DNA of 64,000 bases, taken from positions 62,001-126,000 of the forward strand of contig JAGGNK010006335.1 in NCBI GenBank assembly GCA_017590115.1. The letters run 5' to 3'. A program made the position numbers and the translations under genes. Numbering within the stretch: position 1 is the first letter of the stretch; each line of letters starts with the position of its first letter. The notes under the pieces are model-generated. The model saw nothing but the letters and a program-made list of their open reading frames with translations, was not told where the DNA came from and made no database searches. This DNA is from Montifringilla adamsi. Lineage: Eukaryota > Chordata > Aves > Passeriformes > Passeridae. Below are positions 1 through 12,496 of the stretch, piece by piece.

Positions 1-2782
1 CAGGAGATTGACTGGTACATTTAAGCATACAAACTGGACAAGAAGAAGGTTATATGAGGAGAGTTCCTGCATCTTATAGCTGAATACCAAATGGTGAAGG
101 TGGCCAAAAGTTGAGTGTCTCACTTGGTTACAAGGGGCTCCATCATCTTCAGCCAGTCCATTGTCACCCTTCTAATGACAACTAGCTGGCAAGCTCCTGG
201 GTTATCCTCAGATTAGTGGCTCAGGAGCATTGGGTTCACACACAGGCACAGTTCTGATATCCAGCTGCACTATGGTAGATGTGTGGGTGGATGGATTGAT
301 TTGTTTTATCTTGAAAAAATGCAAGGCCTGGATCTCAGGCTTACTTAGAAAATATCCATACCCCATATTCAAGACAGAGCTCTTGAGAAGCTTCTCGTTA
401 TCTCCAACATGATACTTTTTGTGGGCTACATACTTTTTACCCTCTTTTTCATGTGGACCTTCAGGTTACAAAACAAATTCTATTACTGCCTATAGCAGAG
501 TATTGTGAGCACTGTGGGCAGACATAGACACAGACTGTGGGAATTAATTGGTTTACACAAGGGCTGGTGTTGAAAATGCAGCAGCAGGCTTAGCTGAAAT
601 CTGCTGCTCCACTGTCTCACAACACCTGCTCTCTTTCTAGTAGAAAGCAGCAGGAATGGGGCTTTGCACATAGAAAAAAATCACTTTGGGGTTTGTAAAA
701 GTATACTCTACTGCCAAGACAAGACTACTTTAAATTATTTGCACCAGAAGACAGATCAACAATTCCTAAGAGAAGTTTTACCCTGACATCAGAAATTAAA
801 TTTCAAAACACTCTCTTCCTGAAGACTAAAGTCAGCTTTTGTAAACCAAAAGACATCACACAGTAACAGTCCACATACAGTGCATGCAAAAAAGGAAAGC
901 ATATGGTTTTTACCCAGTCTCTGGGTAATTTCTGATATATAGCTTTCAAGTGAAAGTTGAGTATTAAGCACAATTGCTGGCTAGTGGTGAGAAACCAAAT
1001 GCAGGAGTCTTAGTCAAGAAACATAATTGCTCATTTGTTCTGACCCAGCAGTACTACTGAGCAAAAACCTGTAGGTCACGTGTTCTGCTTGCCAGGGGAC
1101 CGTGAATTAGGGCTCTGCAAAACTTTGCTTGCATTGGTAAATTTTCTTCAAACAAGTTTGCTGGTTTGTAATTTGCTGTCATTTGCAAGGCTTCAGGAAA
1201 TGAAAACTTACTAGGCTACAGATTTGAGTAAAGCGGAAGCTTAAAAGAAGGCAGAAAGCATAATGTGTTGGCTTACTGCAGGGCAGGCTAAGTACCTTGT
1301 TCTGGATGAAGGTAAATAAATGGATCTGAAAGGCACCAAGAAAATAATGAACACCAGTGCAGCAGATATTATGAGAGGATGCAAGAGCTAGACAAGGGGA
1401 GAAAAAAGCAAACGTATATTGGCATACATTTCAACTCATTTGGCTTCAACAGATTACTTTTCAAGCAGGCTATGATCTCCACAGCACAGGAAGACCAGGT
1501 CCCCATGAGCACTGCTGATAAGAACTGTGGTGACACAGTTTGCAGACATAACATGAGAGAGGCTGTAAGGATCTCCCATACTAACCCATCATGTGTTTCT
1601 GCTCCCTGCAGAGCCTCACACAGATGCTGCTCCAATGGGGACCCTTTCCTCACTAGTCTTTGAACAACACTTTGTGAGATAAAACCTGAAGGCACCAGAA
1701 GGATGAGGATTTCTGCAAAGAAAATGAAAGGTGCCATGTCCTTTCCCAAAGTAGTGACAAACTGAATAGCCCAGAGTGAGGAGAAATCAGTGTGATACAT
1801 GTTTGGTAAGTGAAATACCTAACAGACTAAAAATTTTCTTTAAGATGCTGCAAAACATAGTATCTGCAAAGCATAAGAATTTCATACACATCTGAGTTTC
1901 AGCCCAGCTCTTCACTCTCAAAATCTCCTTAAAATGATAAAATTTGGCATGCTGAGAGAAAACCTGTTTAAAAAACACACCTTGCAAATCCCTATTCTTT
2001 CTTCCCGCACTATGAGAGAAACTCTTTCCAGATGAACACCTGGAATTTCCATTATTAGAGTTCACATGCAATGATAGTCATTAAAATGGTCTAATAATTA
2101 TGCTGACTGTATTCAATAAGTTGTGAGAGTTACCTGCTCCTGGAGTGTTTCCTCTCCAGTGATTACTTTTTCCCTTTCATTAAGTGCCGCTATTATTTTA
2201 TTCTCTTGGTCCCAGGGAAAAGGTGTACGGAATTGAAGTGTTAGATGAAAAGCTTTTATTCCGGTAAGTGCTTAAGGGGAAACTTGCATAAACACCAGGA
2301 GAAAATAGAAATAACTCATTTCCATTCCTTTTTTTTTCTGAGGAGTGACTGATTTCTCTGTCAAACAACTTAACAAGGCTGGAACAGAAGTTGTTTCTCA
2401 AGTGAATAATAATGAGAAAAGAATGTGATTTCAGGTGGCTGTTTAATTCTGACTTACATATTGGCCTGACTTATGTATTACCTTAGATCAAGTAGTTTTT
2501 ACACTAAAATAAAACAGAGGCTTGGCCCAAAAAAGTCATTGGAAAAGCCCTAGCTTTGAGTCAGGCCTGAAAAGGACCAACATCTTACTGGGTATGGTCA
2601 AAGAAGGCTACTGGGATTCTTTTGTGTTCCATTAACTTTTCTTAAAGTCACTATTTTCACTTTTAAGTTTTCTTCTGTCCTTCCAATAATAGCTTTAAGG
2701 ACTTCCAGTGTAGCTTTTGCAGCATATAAATAAATACACAATTTCATAGCACAACTGTGAAGTTTTATTTTCTGTTTTCATA
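1..2782. other. Unique non-coding sequence, no gene seen
   Basis: No gene, RNA or recognisable transposon was found. The longest open frame is a 143-codon minus-strand stretch at 1369-1800. It has hydrophobic patches but no domain I recognise and nothing that marks it as an exon. The base composition is AT-rich with very few CpGs, as expected for avian intergenic or intronic DNA. Confidence 0.7.
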
Positions 2783-2855
2783 TTACTTACAGACTGTAGG
2801 TATGGGAGGTGTCTTCACCTCAAAGACACCTCCCAGACCTACAGTCTGTAAGTAA
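2783..2855. repeat. Near-perfect 33-bp inverted repeat (hairpin)
   Basis: The left arm runs 2783-2815 and the right arm 2823-2855, separated by a 7-nt loop (2816-2822). The outer 19 bp are perfect (left arm TTACTTACAGACTGTAGGT). Position 2802 against 2836 is the only mismatch, 2803 pairs with 2835, and the inner 12 bp (GGGAGGTGTCTT) are perfect. Pairing stops abruptly on both outer sides. The size fits a microRNA-precursor-like stem, a tiny fold-back element or a recent templated inversion. It encodes no protein. The structure is certain and its function is unknown. Confidence 0.9.
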
Positions 2856-5800
2856 AGAACAATGTCTCTGATCACAGATCAGTGCAGAAATATGTAACAG
2901 TTAGTAGAATTAAAGTTGGTATGAATTCTGTTTCTGGCAGATGAGGCCAGACAGTCCATCAGCAGACGACCTGCAATCCTCACACCAGCAGAATAGCTAA
3001 AAGGCTGTGATGTATTCCTTATACCTCTTTTTCGCCCATAGGACCAACAGGAGAGGGCTATAGATGTGTCTTACATATATAAAATGAGGGAGAAGAGTCA
3101 ATGGACCGCAACCTGACCCAAGATTTAAGAAAAGTGAAGTAAGCATGAACTGAGACAAAGCATTAGTACATTGTAGCTGACATTTCCTATTGGGTGTAAA
3201 ACATCTGTCCGAAACAGCTTTTGTTGTTACCAGCCAAGCAGTAGCCAAAAGATGCAGACTGAACCCCTTATCCTTGTGCTTTTACCAAGTACCACAGTCA
3301 GACCACTGACATCTTGGTGTTTGTGAGTGTGAGAGCCTGAAAGACCTGAAATCTACAAAAAACTGCAAGACTCAGTATAATTTTAAAAAGCTTCCTTTTC
3401 CTAAAGAATGTGCAATAAATTTTGCAACAATCATCTTACACTGAAGTCATGGTCATGGAAGGGAAGAATCCACAATATGTTGTAGAGGTGAAAACATCTA
3501 AGGGATTATAGTGATAAGGATAATCTTACAGTGATTACTATAAATTACAGAAGTCTGAGACTCAAAATCACAGGCACAGATAATTAGGGGAGAAAACTAT
3601 GGCACCAGCTGAAGCTGGCAGGGTCCTGGCCTCAAAATAAAAGTTGAAGTTTTATCCATCCCACCATATGAGCCTGGAGGAGGCAAAGCAAGATAGAAAA
3701 AGAAACCCTCACAATCAGCCAAGCTGATGAAAAATGTGCATAGTTTGCCTCAAACAGGAAAAGCTATTTGGCTGCAAACATGATGGGTGTCTGGAGGGCT
3801 CCCCCAGGTCAATGGCACCTCCTCTGAGTTTCAGCAACAGAGGCCAGACTGCAACAACAGGACAATGGGAAGCAGAGCATGGAAACACAGAAAAGCTTCC
3901 TGACTCTAGACTAAATAAAAAAAAAAAGATCATGACAGCTCATCTGAAAGATGAATAACAGCTTATTTTTAACTATCTAAGTAACACTTTTTTATATCAT
4001 GCAAGGAAAAATACCCAGCAAAAATGACATTAAACAACCATTAAGGATGCCAAAGAGCAGACAGAAATGACAGCTAATCTGGGCCTATGAAGTGACAATA
4101 CTGACCCTTTTCTGCTTTTGCTTAAAATGTATTCAAATACTTCTTGTGAGCTGAGAGATTTTGGCTGTTTTCTTTTGTTTTCCTTCAGTTATTTATTTTG
4201 CTATTAAATATATTATATATCTGTTTGTTTATGGGTTTGGGTTTGTTTGTTTTTCACAACCCATTAGGTTTATAAACTCTCTTCTATATGTCTGTTTCAT
4301 TTATTTGGACTACAGTAGATCAGACAGGATTAGTTGCTTAGCAACTTTTCAGTGGCAGAATCTATTTTGGAGAATTTGCAATGCTCATACTAGAGGTCAG
4401 AAAATTTTATAACATCGTAAGCCAACCAGAAAATATGTTTCAACAACAAAGATTTCTTCCAAGGCTTCTATTTCAATAAAGAGGACTTCAGAATACCACC
4501 AGAATGTTCTTCTGGAAAAGGGATAACATATATTTAAAATGCAGAAAGTAATAGGAAGGCAGAAAAATATGAGTAGGTTTGGATGAAGTAGCATTATACC
4601 TTTCTTAAGTGCATTTCATATCTTCCTGCAGTGCAGCTGTACTCTTTCTTCCTACACAGGCTGCATTCTTGTATTTGGAGGAAGGATAAACAGAATCTTG
4701 CTTTATGAAAGTCTAATCAATTTTGATTTCTACCTGCCAATAAGCACAAAAGAGACTAAAAAATAATGGCACAATTAAACAAATAGAATGTACCAAGGGA
4801 ACAGAAGATATGTTATGCAGTGCTGAGGATGCTGTAGATTGGTTGAAAACAAATTCCCTCAGATGGCAGATTAGTTGGTGTCTCTTTTGTGATATTTCCT
4901 GATTCACAAAACCTTCTTGAATTAGTTTTGCATGACACTTAGACACTGTACCTTGGCACATACAAACACATCGTCCTCTGGTCTTTCCCAGAGATATTTT
5001 TAACTTTTATGCTTGGATTGCAGCATGCAGTACATTACACCTGGATTCCCCAAACCCGGTGATGAAAGGCATAAATTCTGTGATGTTTTGGGTTGCTTTA
5101 TTGTTGGTTTGTTGGCTTTTTTAACGCTTGCTTTTATGTTCTTGGGACCATTACGCTTAACAGAACGAGTTAATACTTAAGTTGGTCTCTGCAGCACCCA
5201 AGATGCAAGGGTATAAAATAAACCCAAAATGCCTTTTGCACTGGCATTCAGCTAATAAAATATACATTTTAGGAATGTGCTACTTCCATCCTACTCTAAG
5301 TGTCCTTATGGAAATCATATGTAGTTCTTCATTTTTAAAACTGTAGAAAGGAACTGAATACCAAAATTGAAGTAACACAAGCTTTGTTTTAACAGAAAAT
5401 TTTCCAAAGTATAAGGTAAGAATCCTCCCCTAAAATTCTTCAGTGGTGTTTTCTCCTGGATATATCAACAGTACTCTGCATTCTTGGTTTGCCAAGTTCC
5501 TTTGCCTTTCTCCGGAAACAAACTAGTTATGCTGGGCCAGGAGAGGATACACACTAACTGAAAAGCTGAAAACCACAGGAAAAATTTAGGAAAATTTTTG
5601 CTAGTGAAACCAGATATGCTCAGCAAACTTTCAAAGATAACAAGCTCCCAGCCAACTTTACAAATACTATTTTTGGCTGCTTCCTGCCTTATATAATAAT
5701 TTCCCTTAGGTCAGATAGTTTAATGCATTTTTTGGACTATATAGATGACTACATAGCACCTCAAGTAAGGGGAAAGACAATCAGTTCTCTTTCTTACTGT

Positions 5801-6383
5801 TACTTCCATCTGAGAAACTTGTTTCAAAGAAAGAGAGGAAACCACTGCATTAATACAGTGGTCAGAAGTAGCCACCAGGTGTTGTTTGTCGGCTAACAGG
5901 GTATTGAGTAGTAATAGAGAAAAATGAGGTTTAGAGATAATTAATTTCCAGAGACAGAACACTGTTTATGAATAATAGAATTTACTCTATCTCTTTTAGG
6001 CAGCATCTTAGATGGAGATTTACATTATTCAAGGTTTTTTTGAGGAAGAGTTCACAGTAATTTTTCAGAGAGAAAACTAGTGATTTCTTCTAAGTAATCA
6101 CTCATAAGAATAAAACTGCACTTTGATGTTTCACTATTTTAAGTTTAGCTAAGTTTTTGATGACTATTTTAACAGAGTAAAATAATATGACTGTTGCATG
6201 GTATTAGTGAATTGGCTAGACAGCAAAAGCTCTAGTTAATGTTCCAGTAGAGTTTCACATCCTTAAAAATTAATGAAACATTCATCTTTGTGAGTGGAAC
6301 TTTCCATGCAGAGTGTCACAATTATCGTTTTTGAAAAACTGAGCTAGTTTTCTTCTACTGCTTTCAAGTCAGCTAAAGGTGAC
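2856..6383. other. Unique non-coding sequence, no gene seen
   Basis: This AT-rich stretch holds no gene or recognisable transposon. A short T/G-rich patch built on GTTT units lies at 4221-4254 and an 11-base A run lies near 3910. Open frames are all under about 85 codons and look random. Confidence 0.7.
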
Positions 6384-6433
6384 TCTTTCTTTTCATTACC
6401 TTTCATTTCATTTCCTTTCATTTCCTTCATTCC
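6384..6433 (+). repeat. Pyrimidine-rich TTTCAT/TTTCCT repeat
   Basis: About 50 bp made almost only of degenerate TTTCAT and TTTCCT units. This is an imperfect short tandem repeat and a polypyrimidine tract on the plus strand. No neighbouring exon makes it a convincing splice signal. Confidence 0.75.
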
Positions 6434-8301
6434 AAAAGATTCAAATACACTGCAGAGTTCTTAATGGTGGGCTAATACCTCTAAAAGGTCTGACTGCAGA
6501 GCTGCGCTGCAGCTGTAGGCTTTATTTGCTGGTGGCACAGGGCCTGGAGGAACCTTGAGGGATGTGGCAGGGAAATGGCAGGATTTGCAGCCTTCCTATC
6601 AGGCACTACAAGACAAAAATCTGCACTGTCACCTCAAAAACAGTTTGTCATGCCAATTCCACCTGCTGCAGCTGATGGAGGGCTCTCTCTGCAGAGACTC
6701 AGGTCTGGCAGAAGAAGAGCCAGTTGTCTTCCAAGAGCTGCATTAAACCAATGAGCTTAAGTTATACCTGAGTGGAAAAGCTGCGCAGTAAAAAGCACTG
6801 ATACCAGCTTGAAATTATCTGCATGGGAGAAAATGATCCTTTTTGTACCGAGAGAAGTGGAGCTTGGGATGCTGCATCAAAAAACACATATTATGTCCTC
6901 CGGAACAGACAGGTCCATAAACTGGGAGCTGGAAATGGATCATGTGACAGCTCCTTATTTTTACTCTAATAGCATGATTTGCTTCAATCTCTTGAGTTCC
7001 TGTCCAATGCAATGAGTGTAAGTTGATAATGGAAAAAAAGGCTTAGAAGGTGCCTTATGTGATTTCACAGGCAAACAACTGGGATATTTAATGCCTGACA
7101 GTGCTCCCTTTGTGCTCAAACTGCACTCACTGAACAAATCTCACTTTCATGCCGTCTGCTAAACACCCTTGCTCAGACTGAGTATGCAAATTGTTACTTC
7201 TCTGCATCTATTTGCCAAAACCATCCAAAATGACCAGCTTAAAAATAAATAAAAGAAATCAAAAATTTTCAGGCTGATACTTGTTTGTCATATGCTTAAA
7301 TCAAAACAAAATATTCAGGACAGACAAAGGTCTTCTTATATCCAACAAGCTCAGTGTTTGCTGCACTCTTTTACTGTGATCTGAACCAGCCCATTCAGAC
7401 TTCCAGAACAGTGCCACATTGGAGCTACACAGTCATTTCCCCAGCTGGAGGCAGTTTCCTAAACGCTGTTTGCTCTGGGAAAGAAACAACCATATACGCC
7501 CACACTGAGAAAGCACCTTCTTCAGTAATATTCTCTGTTCAGTCCACTGCCTCATTGCATTTCCAAAAGTAAGGGGACTCCAGAAATCTGTCTCACAAAA
7601 CCTTTTCCAAGCACTGCTTTAATTGTTTGGTTCATGTTTTGGCTACATCCAGTGAATTCAGCTCAACTTGGCAAGGAGTTTTTCTCACGTATATCTATTT
7701 TCCCCATATGGTGATTTACCAAAAAATTGGGCAGAAACATTAGCCAACCAAATAATAATAGTGTGGTTTTAAACATATAAATGAAGAAGGGTAAAGGGTT
7801 TTGAGACTGCCAGAAATCTGTTATATAGGTGTACCAAGAGATTTTTTTTTTATTATTATTTTTCACAGCCATTCCTGTCTTAGTCCAGAGAAGCAAAAAC
7901 CTGTACCTTGTTACTGCTTACCAGTCTGACGTATTATAAGTGCATGGAAGCAAATGTCATAATGTGTAGAGGCTGGGGACTCACTCACTGGCTTCTGTCT
8001 ATAAACTATATCCATAACTGCAGAGATTTTCAATTCCAAAATCTGATTATGATAACAGTACTCCATAGTTACTAAAACTTTGGTTTCATGGAAGGCTTTA
8101 ACAATTGGACCACCATGAATTAGAAGCACTTTAGGACAATAGTAAGTCAATAAAAAGAAGGCTTTTAACTGACATCAATTGCACTTGTCACAAATTATAA
8201 AAAGCTGAAAGAAAGAAGACACTGCAGAAAATTGGTACGGTAATAGTTCTGTCATTGGGAAAATCTGATCACATCTCAGTCCTACTCAGCACATGTACAG
8301 G
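6434..8301. other. Unique non-coding sequence, no gene seen
   Basis: No coding region longer than about 80 codons and no identified repeat. A T-rich run followed by ATT units lies near 7840-7862. The segment is the left flank of the solo LTR, and its last five bases (8297-8301, ACAGG) are that element's target duplication. Confidence 0.7.
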
Positions 8302-8545
8302 TGTTCTGGTTTCAGTGAGGGCAGCGTTATTTCCCCTCAGTAGCTGTTCCAGTGCTGTGTTTTGGATTCAGAATGAGAATGGTGTTGATAACACACTGAC
8401 GTTTTGGGTTTTGCTAAGTCATGTTAATCCTAAATCAAGGACTTCTTTTTTCCCTGTCTCAGACAAAACTGGGAGGAAGCATAGCTGGCACAGGTGACCT
8501 AAACTGATTGAAGGGATATTCCACACCATGAGACATCATGCCCAC

Positions 8546-8553
8546 TATATAAA
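8546..8553 (+). promoter_or_regulatory. TATA box of the solo LTR
   Basis: TATATAAA lies about 245 bp into the LTR and about 170 bp upstream of its ATTAAA signal. This is the expected order for a U3 promoter followed by R. It marks the old retroviral promoter; whether it still works cannot be seen. Confidence 0.65.
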
Positions 8554-8723
8554 CTGAGGGAGTTACCCAGAGGGTGCCCATTCTGGTTTTGGGAATGGGT
8601 CGTAGCATCAGTCAGAGCAGGGAGAGCAATTGTCTTGTGCATCACTTGTTTGAGGGTGTTTCCCTGCCCAGTATTATTGCTTTGTATTTACCATTTTTAT
8701 TGTATTTTATTTTGATTTTAAAT

Positions 8724-8729
8724 ATTAAA
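8724..8729 (+). terminator. ATTAAA polyadenylation signal of the solo LTR
   Basis: ATTAAA sits downstream of the LTR TATA box and just ahead of a T-rich segment, as expected near the R/U5 boundary. It is consistent with an LTR-encoded 3' end-processing signal on the plus strand. Confidence 0.55.
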
Positions 8730-9850
8730 CTGTTCTCATCTCAACCTACAAGTTTTACTTTTGATTCTCCATTCCACTGTGGGGTGGAAGTGATAGCGAA
8801 GGGCTGAGCAAAGTGCTGCATGTTGCTTAGTCTTCCATCTGGGTTTAAAGCACAACAACAGGTCAAAGCATATTACTTAACCCATTGTACAATCGTTTTT
8901 GGATTGTTGAGGAAATGCATTAAACCCAGACACACACATGCCCAAAGGCACACCGATGATCTTTACCAAGTGAGGTCAGATCCAGGGCTGCTTCTGGCAT
9001 GATCAGACTGTGTTTTGTGTTGTCTGCACAACATACAGCACCTGTCTATGCCTCATTACTGAGGTTGCAAGATTAATGCACAGGTCCCAGAAGCAGCATA
9101 GTCTGGTTATTTTTCATCTTGTCTTCACTGAGGGAGACCACGCTGACAGCTTTTAATCTCACTTGGCATTAGCTGATCTCTTAATAGATGAGAAGTCAGA
9201 ATATGTCCCCTGGATATTTAACTAAAATTAAGCTTTCACAGCAAACTTCAGATTTTACTTAGAGCTGCAATAATATCTAGATAATTCTTGACCATACTGA
9301 AGACCAGTTTAACAGCATTTTCATCGAAGTAGTTGTACTGTTTTGTTTAACTTCTTCAACTGAACTGCAGCAAGGAAAAGGAGTAATTCCCAACAGTGAA
9401 ATGCTGGCTCAAGAAGTGGTAAAATTCCAAGATGGCTATGGACATCCTACAGGATCTGGCCTTAGCCTCATCATTCATCAAAGCTGTTGGTGATAGAAGG
9501 TCCCCATTTCCCTTTAGCAGAAACATAATTAAGAAAGTGAGGCAGAAAATAAATAAGAGACACATCATTTCTAACATGATGACAAGAAGAGATGGCTGAA
9601 GGATGTGATCAAGACTGGCACTGCAAAGGAAAACAGAGCTACAGTTTATCCCTTAGATGATTGCACACCTTGCATTGCCTGTGAGAAGCAGCGCTATATC
9701 TGTGAGGGTTGTGATGGGATGGACCATGCACACCTGGAGCCACAGGACTGAATCAACCAAAAGAGGAGACACCACAGTAGAATGTTACTCCTGACTGAGA
9801 GCAGAGCATGTGTTAAGATGAGAGTGTTAAACCAGAATCTAAAATTGGGT

Positions 9851-9878
9851 CATTAAAAGCCATCTATGGCTTTTAATG
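9851..9878. repeat. 28-bp near-perfect palindrome
   Basis: CATTAAAAGCCAT (9851-9863) is followed after two bases by its exact reverse complement (9866-9878). This gives a 13-bp stem with almost no loop. It is too short and too AT-rich to imply a known element. Confidence 0.85.
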
Positions 9879-10041
9879 TAACACATATTTACTTTTAAGG
9901 TCTATTATTATATTCGTGTCTAAAAGATTAGACTGTTATTACTAATATATCTTCATTTCCATAAGTCTGCAGATCCCACTCAGACAAAATTTCCCATGTA
10001 AGAAATTTGAAGGGCATGTAATATTTGGCCCAGTATAAATA

Positions 10042-10069
10042 AGTAAAAATAAACTCGTTTATTTTTATT
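10042..10069. repeat. AT-rich palindrome
   Basis: An 11-bp perfect stem pairs TAAAAATAAAC (10044-10054) with its reverse complement (10057-10067) across a 2-nt loop. The stem can be extended by a G-T wobble and one A-T pair. It is probably a chance AT-rich palindrome. Confidence 0.7.
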
Positions 10070-11559
10070 CAGAGGTAGAAATTCTTTCTGTGTTTTTCCA
10101 AGAGGATTACTGTGATGCAAAACAGCTTGAAGTCAATCACATTGTCACTAGAAAACTATCTTTGCTATGTTTTTAAGGAGATGGAACCAGTACACTAATT
10201 ACCAGCCATCTGTGATGGGAGCTAGGGATTCACTCTCTCTTCCCTTCCTGCTTTTATATGTAGACAGATTCAGATCAGAATCCCTGGAGCATCAGCCGAG
10301 GGATAAAAGCACATGAAGAGGGTCCCTGTTGTGAGCTGATATGTGTCCCACAAGTGAACATCAAAAAAAGGATTGGCTAGTCATCAGGTTTCTTTTGAAT
10401 ATTAAGGACAGTGAAAGAGCATAAGTCTTCTTGGCTGATCCTAAGATGCATCTATCAAGACATAGGCCAAATCCACAGAGCAGGGCTGAAACCCAGCTGA
10501 CATCTGCAGGAGCCAGGCAGGCTTGTACCCAGTGGCTGACCTCCTGACAGCTCCAGCCACTGGCAGGACAGAGGGATACATTCAGGCTGTGCACACAGAG
10601 GTTTCCAAAGCTTGCATGCCCTGTGGAGTGCAGAGAGGCACAGAGATGAGCCTTGCTGTTCAGACAACCCTTGTCACCACAGCAGGGACTGTCCTTCCTG
10701 GTAAATGAACAGAGATCAGGAGAACACAGGTCAGCTGAATTTTCCTAGAAGCGAGAGCATTCATTTGCCAGACACTGTTCTACTTAGGACCTCTTAATTT
10801 TTACAGATTCACGTAAGATAAAAATAGTCCTGGACTCATAAGTCAGACAACTGCATGTTAAAGCACTACCAGACAGAAAACCTTAAAATAAATTCCCCTC
10901 TGGAAAATGTCAGACTATGAGGCTATAGAGGTTATGTAATGATATTTCAGTACCTGTAATCTGTGGGAGAGAACGCCTCATCTATGAACTGTCTCTCTGT
11001 CTTTGGAAAGAACTTGAGCTGAATTTCTGAGATTATTGCTCAAACACATATGGTCTTAGCACAAAGCTATCTGTGACACACATTACAAATTTCTCTCTTT
11101 TCCAGACCAAATGAGTTGAAAAGAGGTTTTTTCCTACATGAAAAAGATAGAAATTACACGGGCTGTTTCATTGAAATATTTCCAAACTAGAATATCATTA
11201 AAGACTAGACGCCCCAAAAGTTTTAAGCATTCACATTTTTCTGGATGAAAAAAGGTGCCAGTGGTGGGCAATTTTAGGAAAGAAGAATGATAACAGAAGA
11301 AATGGGAGAAAGGTGGTTGAACTTGTTTCCAGCAAAAAAAATCTCAAGGAAATCATCAAAGTAGCAGTAAAAGTTTTTTTTTATCCCAACAGTAACATTG
11401 TGGTTTGAAATTTGGGGAAGTCAGCTTATTTTCAGATTCTCTGTCAACAGCCTTTCCAAAGCAGATTTATCAGGTGACATAAGGAAAGTTGGGGTACCCT
11501 GTCCACCTGCTCCTCTACCAGCGCCAGCTATCACAGAAGAATCCTGTGTGATGGCTAAT

Positions 11560-11573
11560 ACACACACACACAC
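11560..11573 (+). repeat. (AC)7 dinucleotide repeat
   Basis: Seven uninterrupted AC units. A short microsatellite that may or may not vary in length. Confidence 0.85.
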
Positions 11574-12437
11574 CAGCTCACACTTCCTTCTGTTCCACCT
11601 GCTTCTACTTTTATCCTGAAGTCCACTGGAGCTCATGGGGATTTTACCTGACAAGATTAGGTCCACGGGATTCTGCAAAGCACACAGAATATCACGCTCC
11701 AGGACACCACGTTTCAGAATTGGGATGCAGAACAAAAAGGGATTTTCTTATGTGAAGAGAGCAAGAAAAATCAAGCTCTTAGCATTGCTGGAACCTGAAA
11801 AATTGTCTCTGGGAGTTGTGAGGATGAAAAGAGATACAGATCTTCTCTATCTTTTTTCTAAGCTGATTCACTCCTCAGGGGTATAAATTTTCTTTAAGTG
11901 CAACTGCTATCTCTTAAACAGATCTTGCTGTGGATAAAATAGGAAACTTTAACTTGCTTCTAAAAACATAATTATGGGTGCAAATTCAGGGAGCAGCCTG
12001 ATATTGCAAACAAGAATGCCATTCCCTGTCCCTACACTGGTGCTATAAATCAGAATTAATGGCATTAAAATCAGTAATGGTTCAGGGATATAAAAGAAGT
12101 TGGAAGAGTATCAGAACCATTGCAGTTTGAGACCCCTGACTTTAGCAAGTGCTTAATTTGGCATGGAGTTTGTTTTTTGCATTAATTTTTCTCTTGACAT
12201 TCTTCAGTCCAGAATGAAATTGCTTCTCATAAGAAGGCGAATCCATGTAAAGTTGCCAGCTGCCCTATTTCATGCTTTTCTTTGGCACACCATCATACCC
12301 AGCCCTGCCCAAAGTCCCAGGGAGGCAAGCTTACAATTTACTATGATGGAGTGGCTCATGCTGAGACCGTGCCTGGTTGTAAAACTCTAGGATTGCAGCA
12401 GATTGTTCCAACACTCAGTGACAAGCCATTACTTGGG

Positions 12438-12496
12438 AAAAAATACCCCAAAAAAACCCCAAAAATCCAAAACCCAAACAAACAAAAAACCCTAAA
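12438..12496 (+). repeat. A/C-rich low-complexity tract
   Basis: About 60 bp containing almost only A and C, in irregular AAAAACCCC and CAAA blocks. Typical low-complexity DNA. The overlapping open frames on both strands arise from this composition and are not genes. Confidence 0.85.

Larger units (their letters stand above)
8297..8862 (+). mobile_element. Solo LTR of avian endogenous retrovirus with 5-bp TSD
   Basis: The LTR body is 8302-8857 (556 bp). It begins TGTTCTGG and ends CACAACA, the usual TG...CA termini. It is flanked by identical 5-bp direct repeats, ACAGG at 8297-8301 and 8858-8862. Internal landmarks are a TATATAAA box at 8546-8553 and an ATTAAA polyadenylation signal at 8724-8729, giving plus-strand orientation. 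The overall sequence resembles a widespread avian LTR family I associate with ERVL-type (class III) elements. The 5-bp duplication fits, but the subfamily is from memory and uncertain. No gag, pol or env sequence lies on either side, so this is the product of LTR-LTR recombination. Open frames inside it are accidental. Confidence 0.92.
8863..12437. other. Unique non-coding sequence, no gene seen
   Basis: No gene was found. Two small palindromes (9851-9878 and 10042-10069) and an (AC)7 run are listed separately. The piece 9600-9870 has a composition reminiscent of old retroviral material, but I could not match it to any family. Open frames, up to about 104 codons on the minus strand at 11421-11735, have no recognisable domain. 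Confidence 0.65.

Noticed and set aside
1369..1800. 143-codon minus-strand frame with hydrophobic segments
   Set aside because: Hydrophobic patches alone are weak evidence. I could not match it to a family, and a plus-strand frame overlaps it, as happens in random sequence.
9600..9870. Possible LTR or retroviral internal fragment
   Set aside because: It has a familiar texture but no terminal dinucleotides, target duplication, TATA box or poly-A pair, or protein motif that I could point to.
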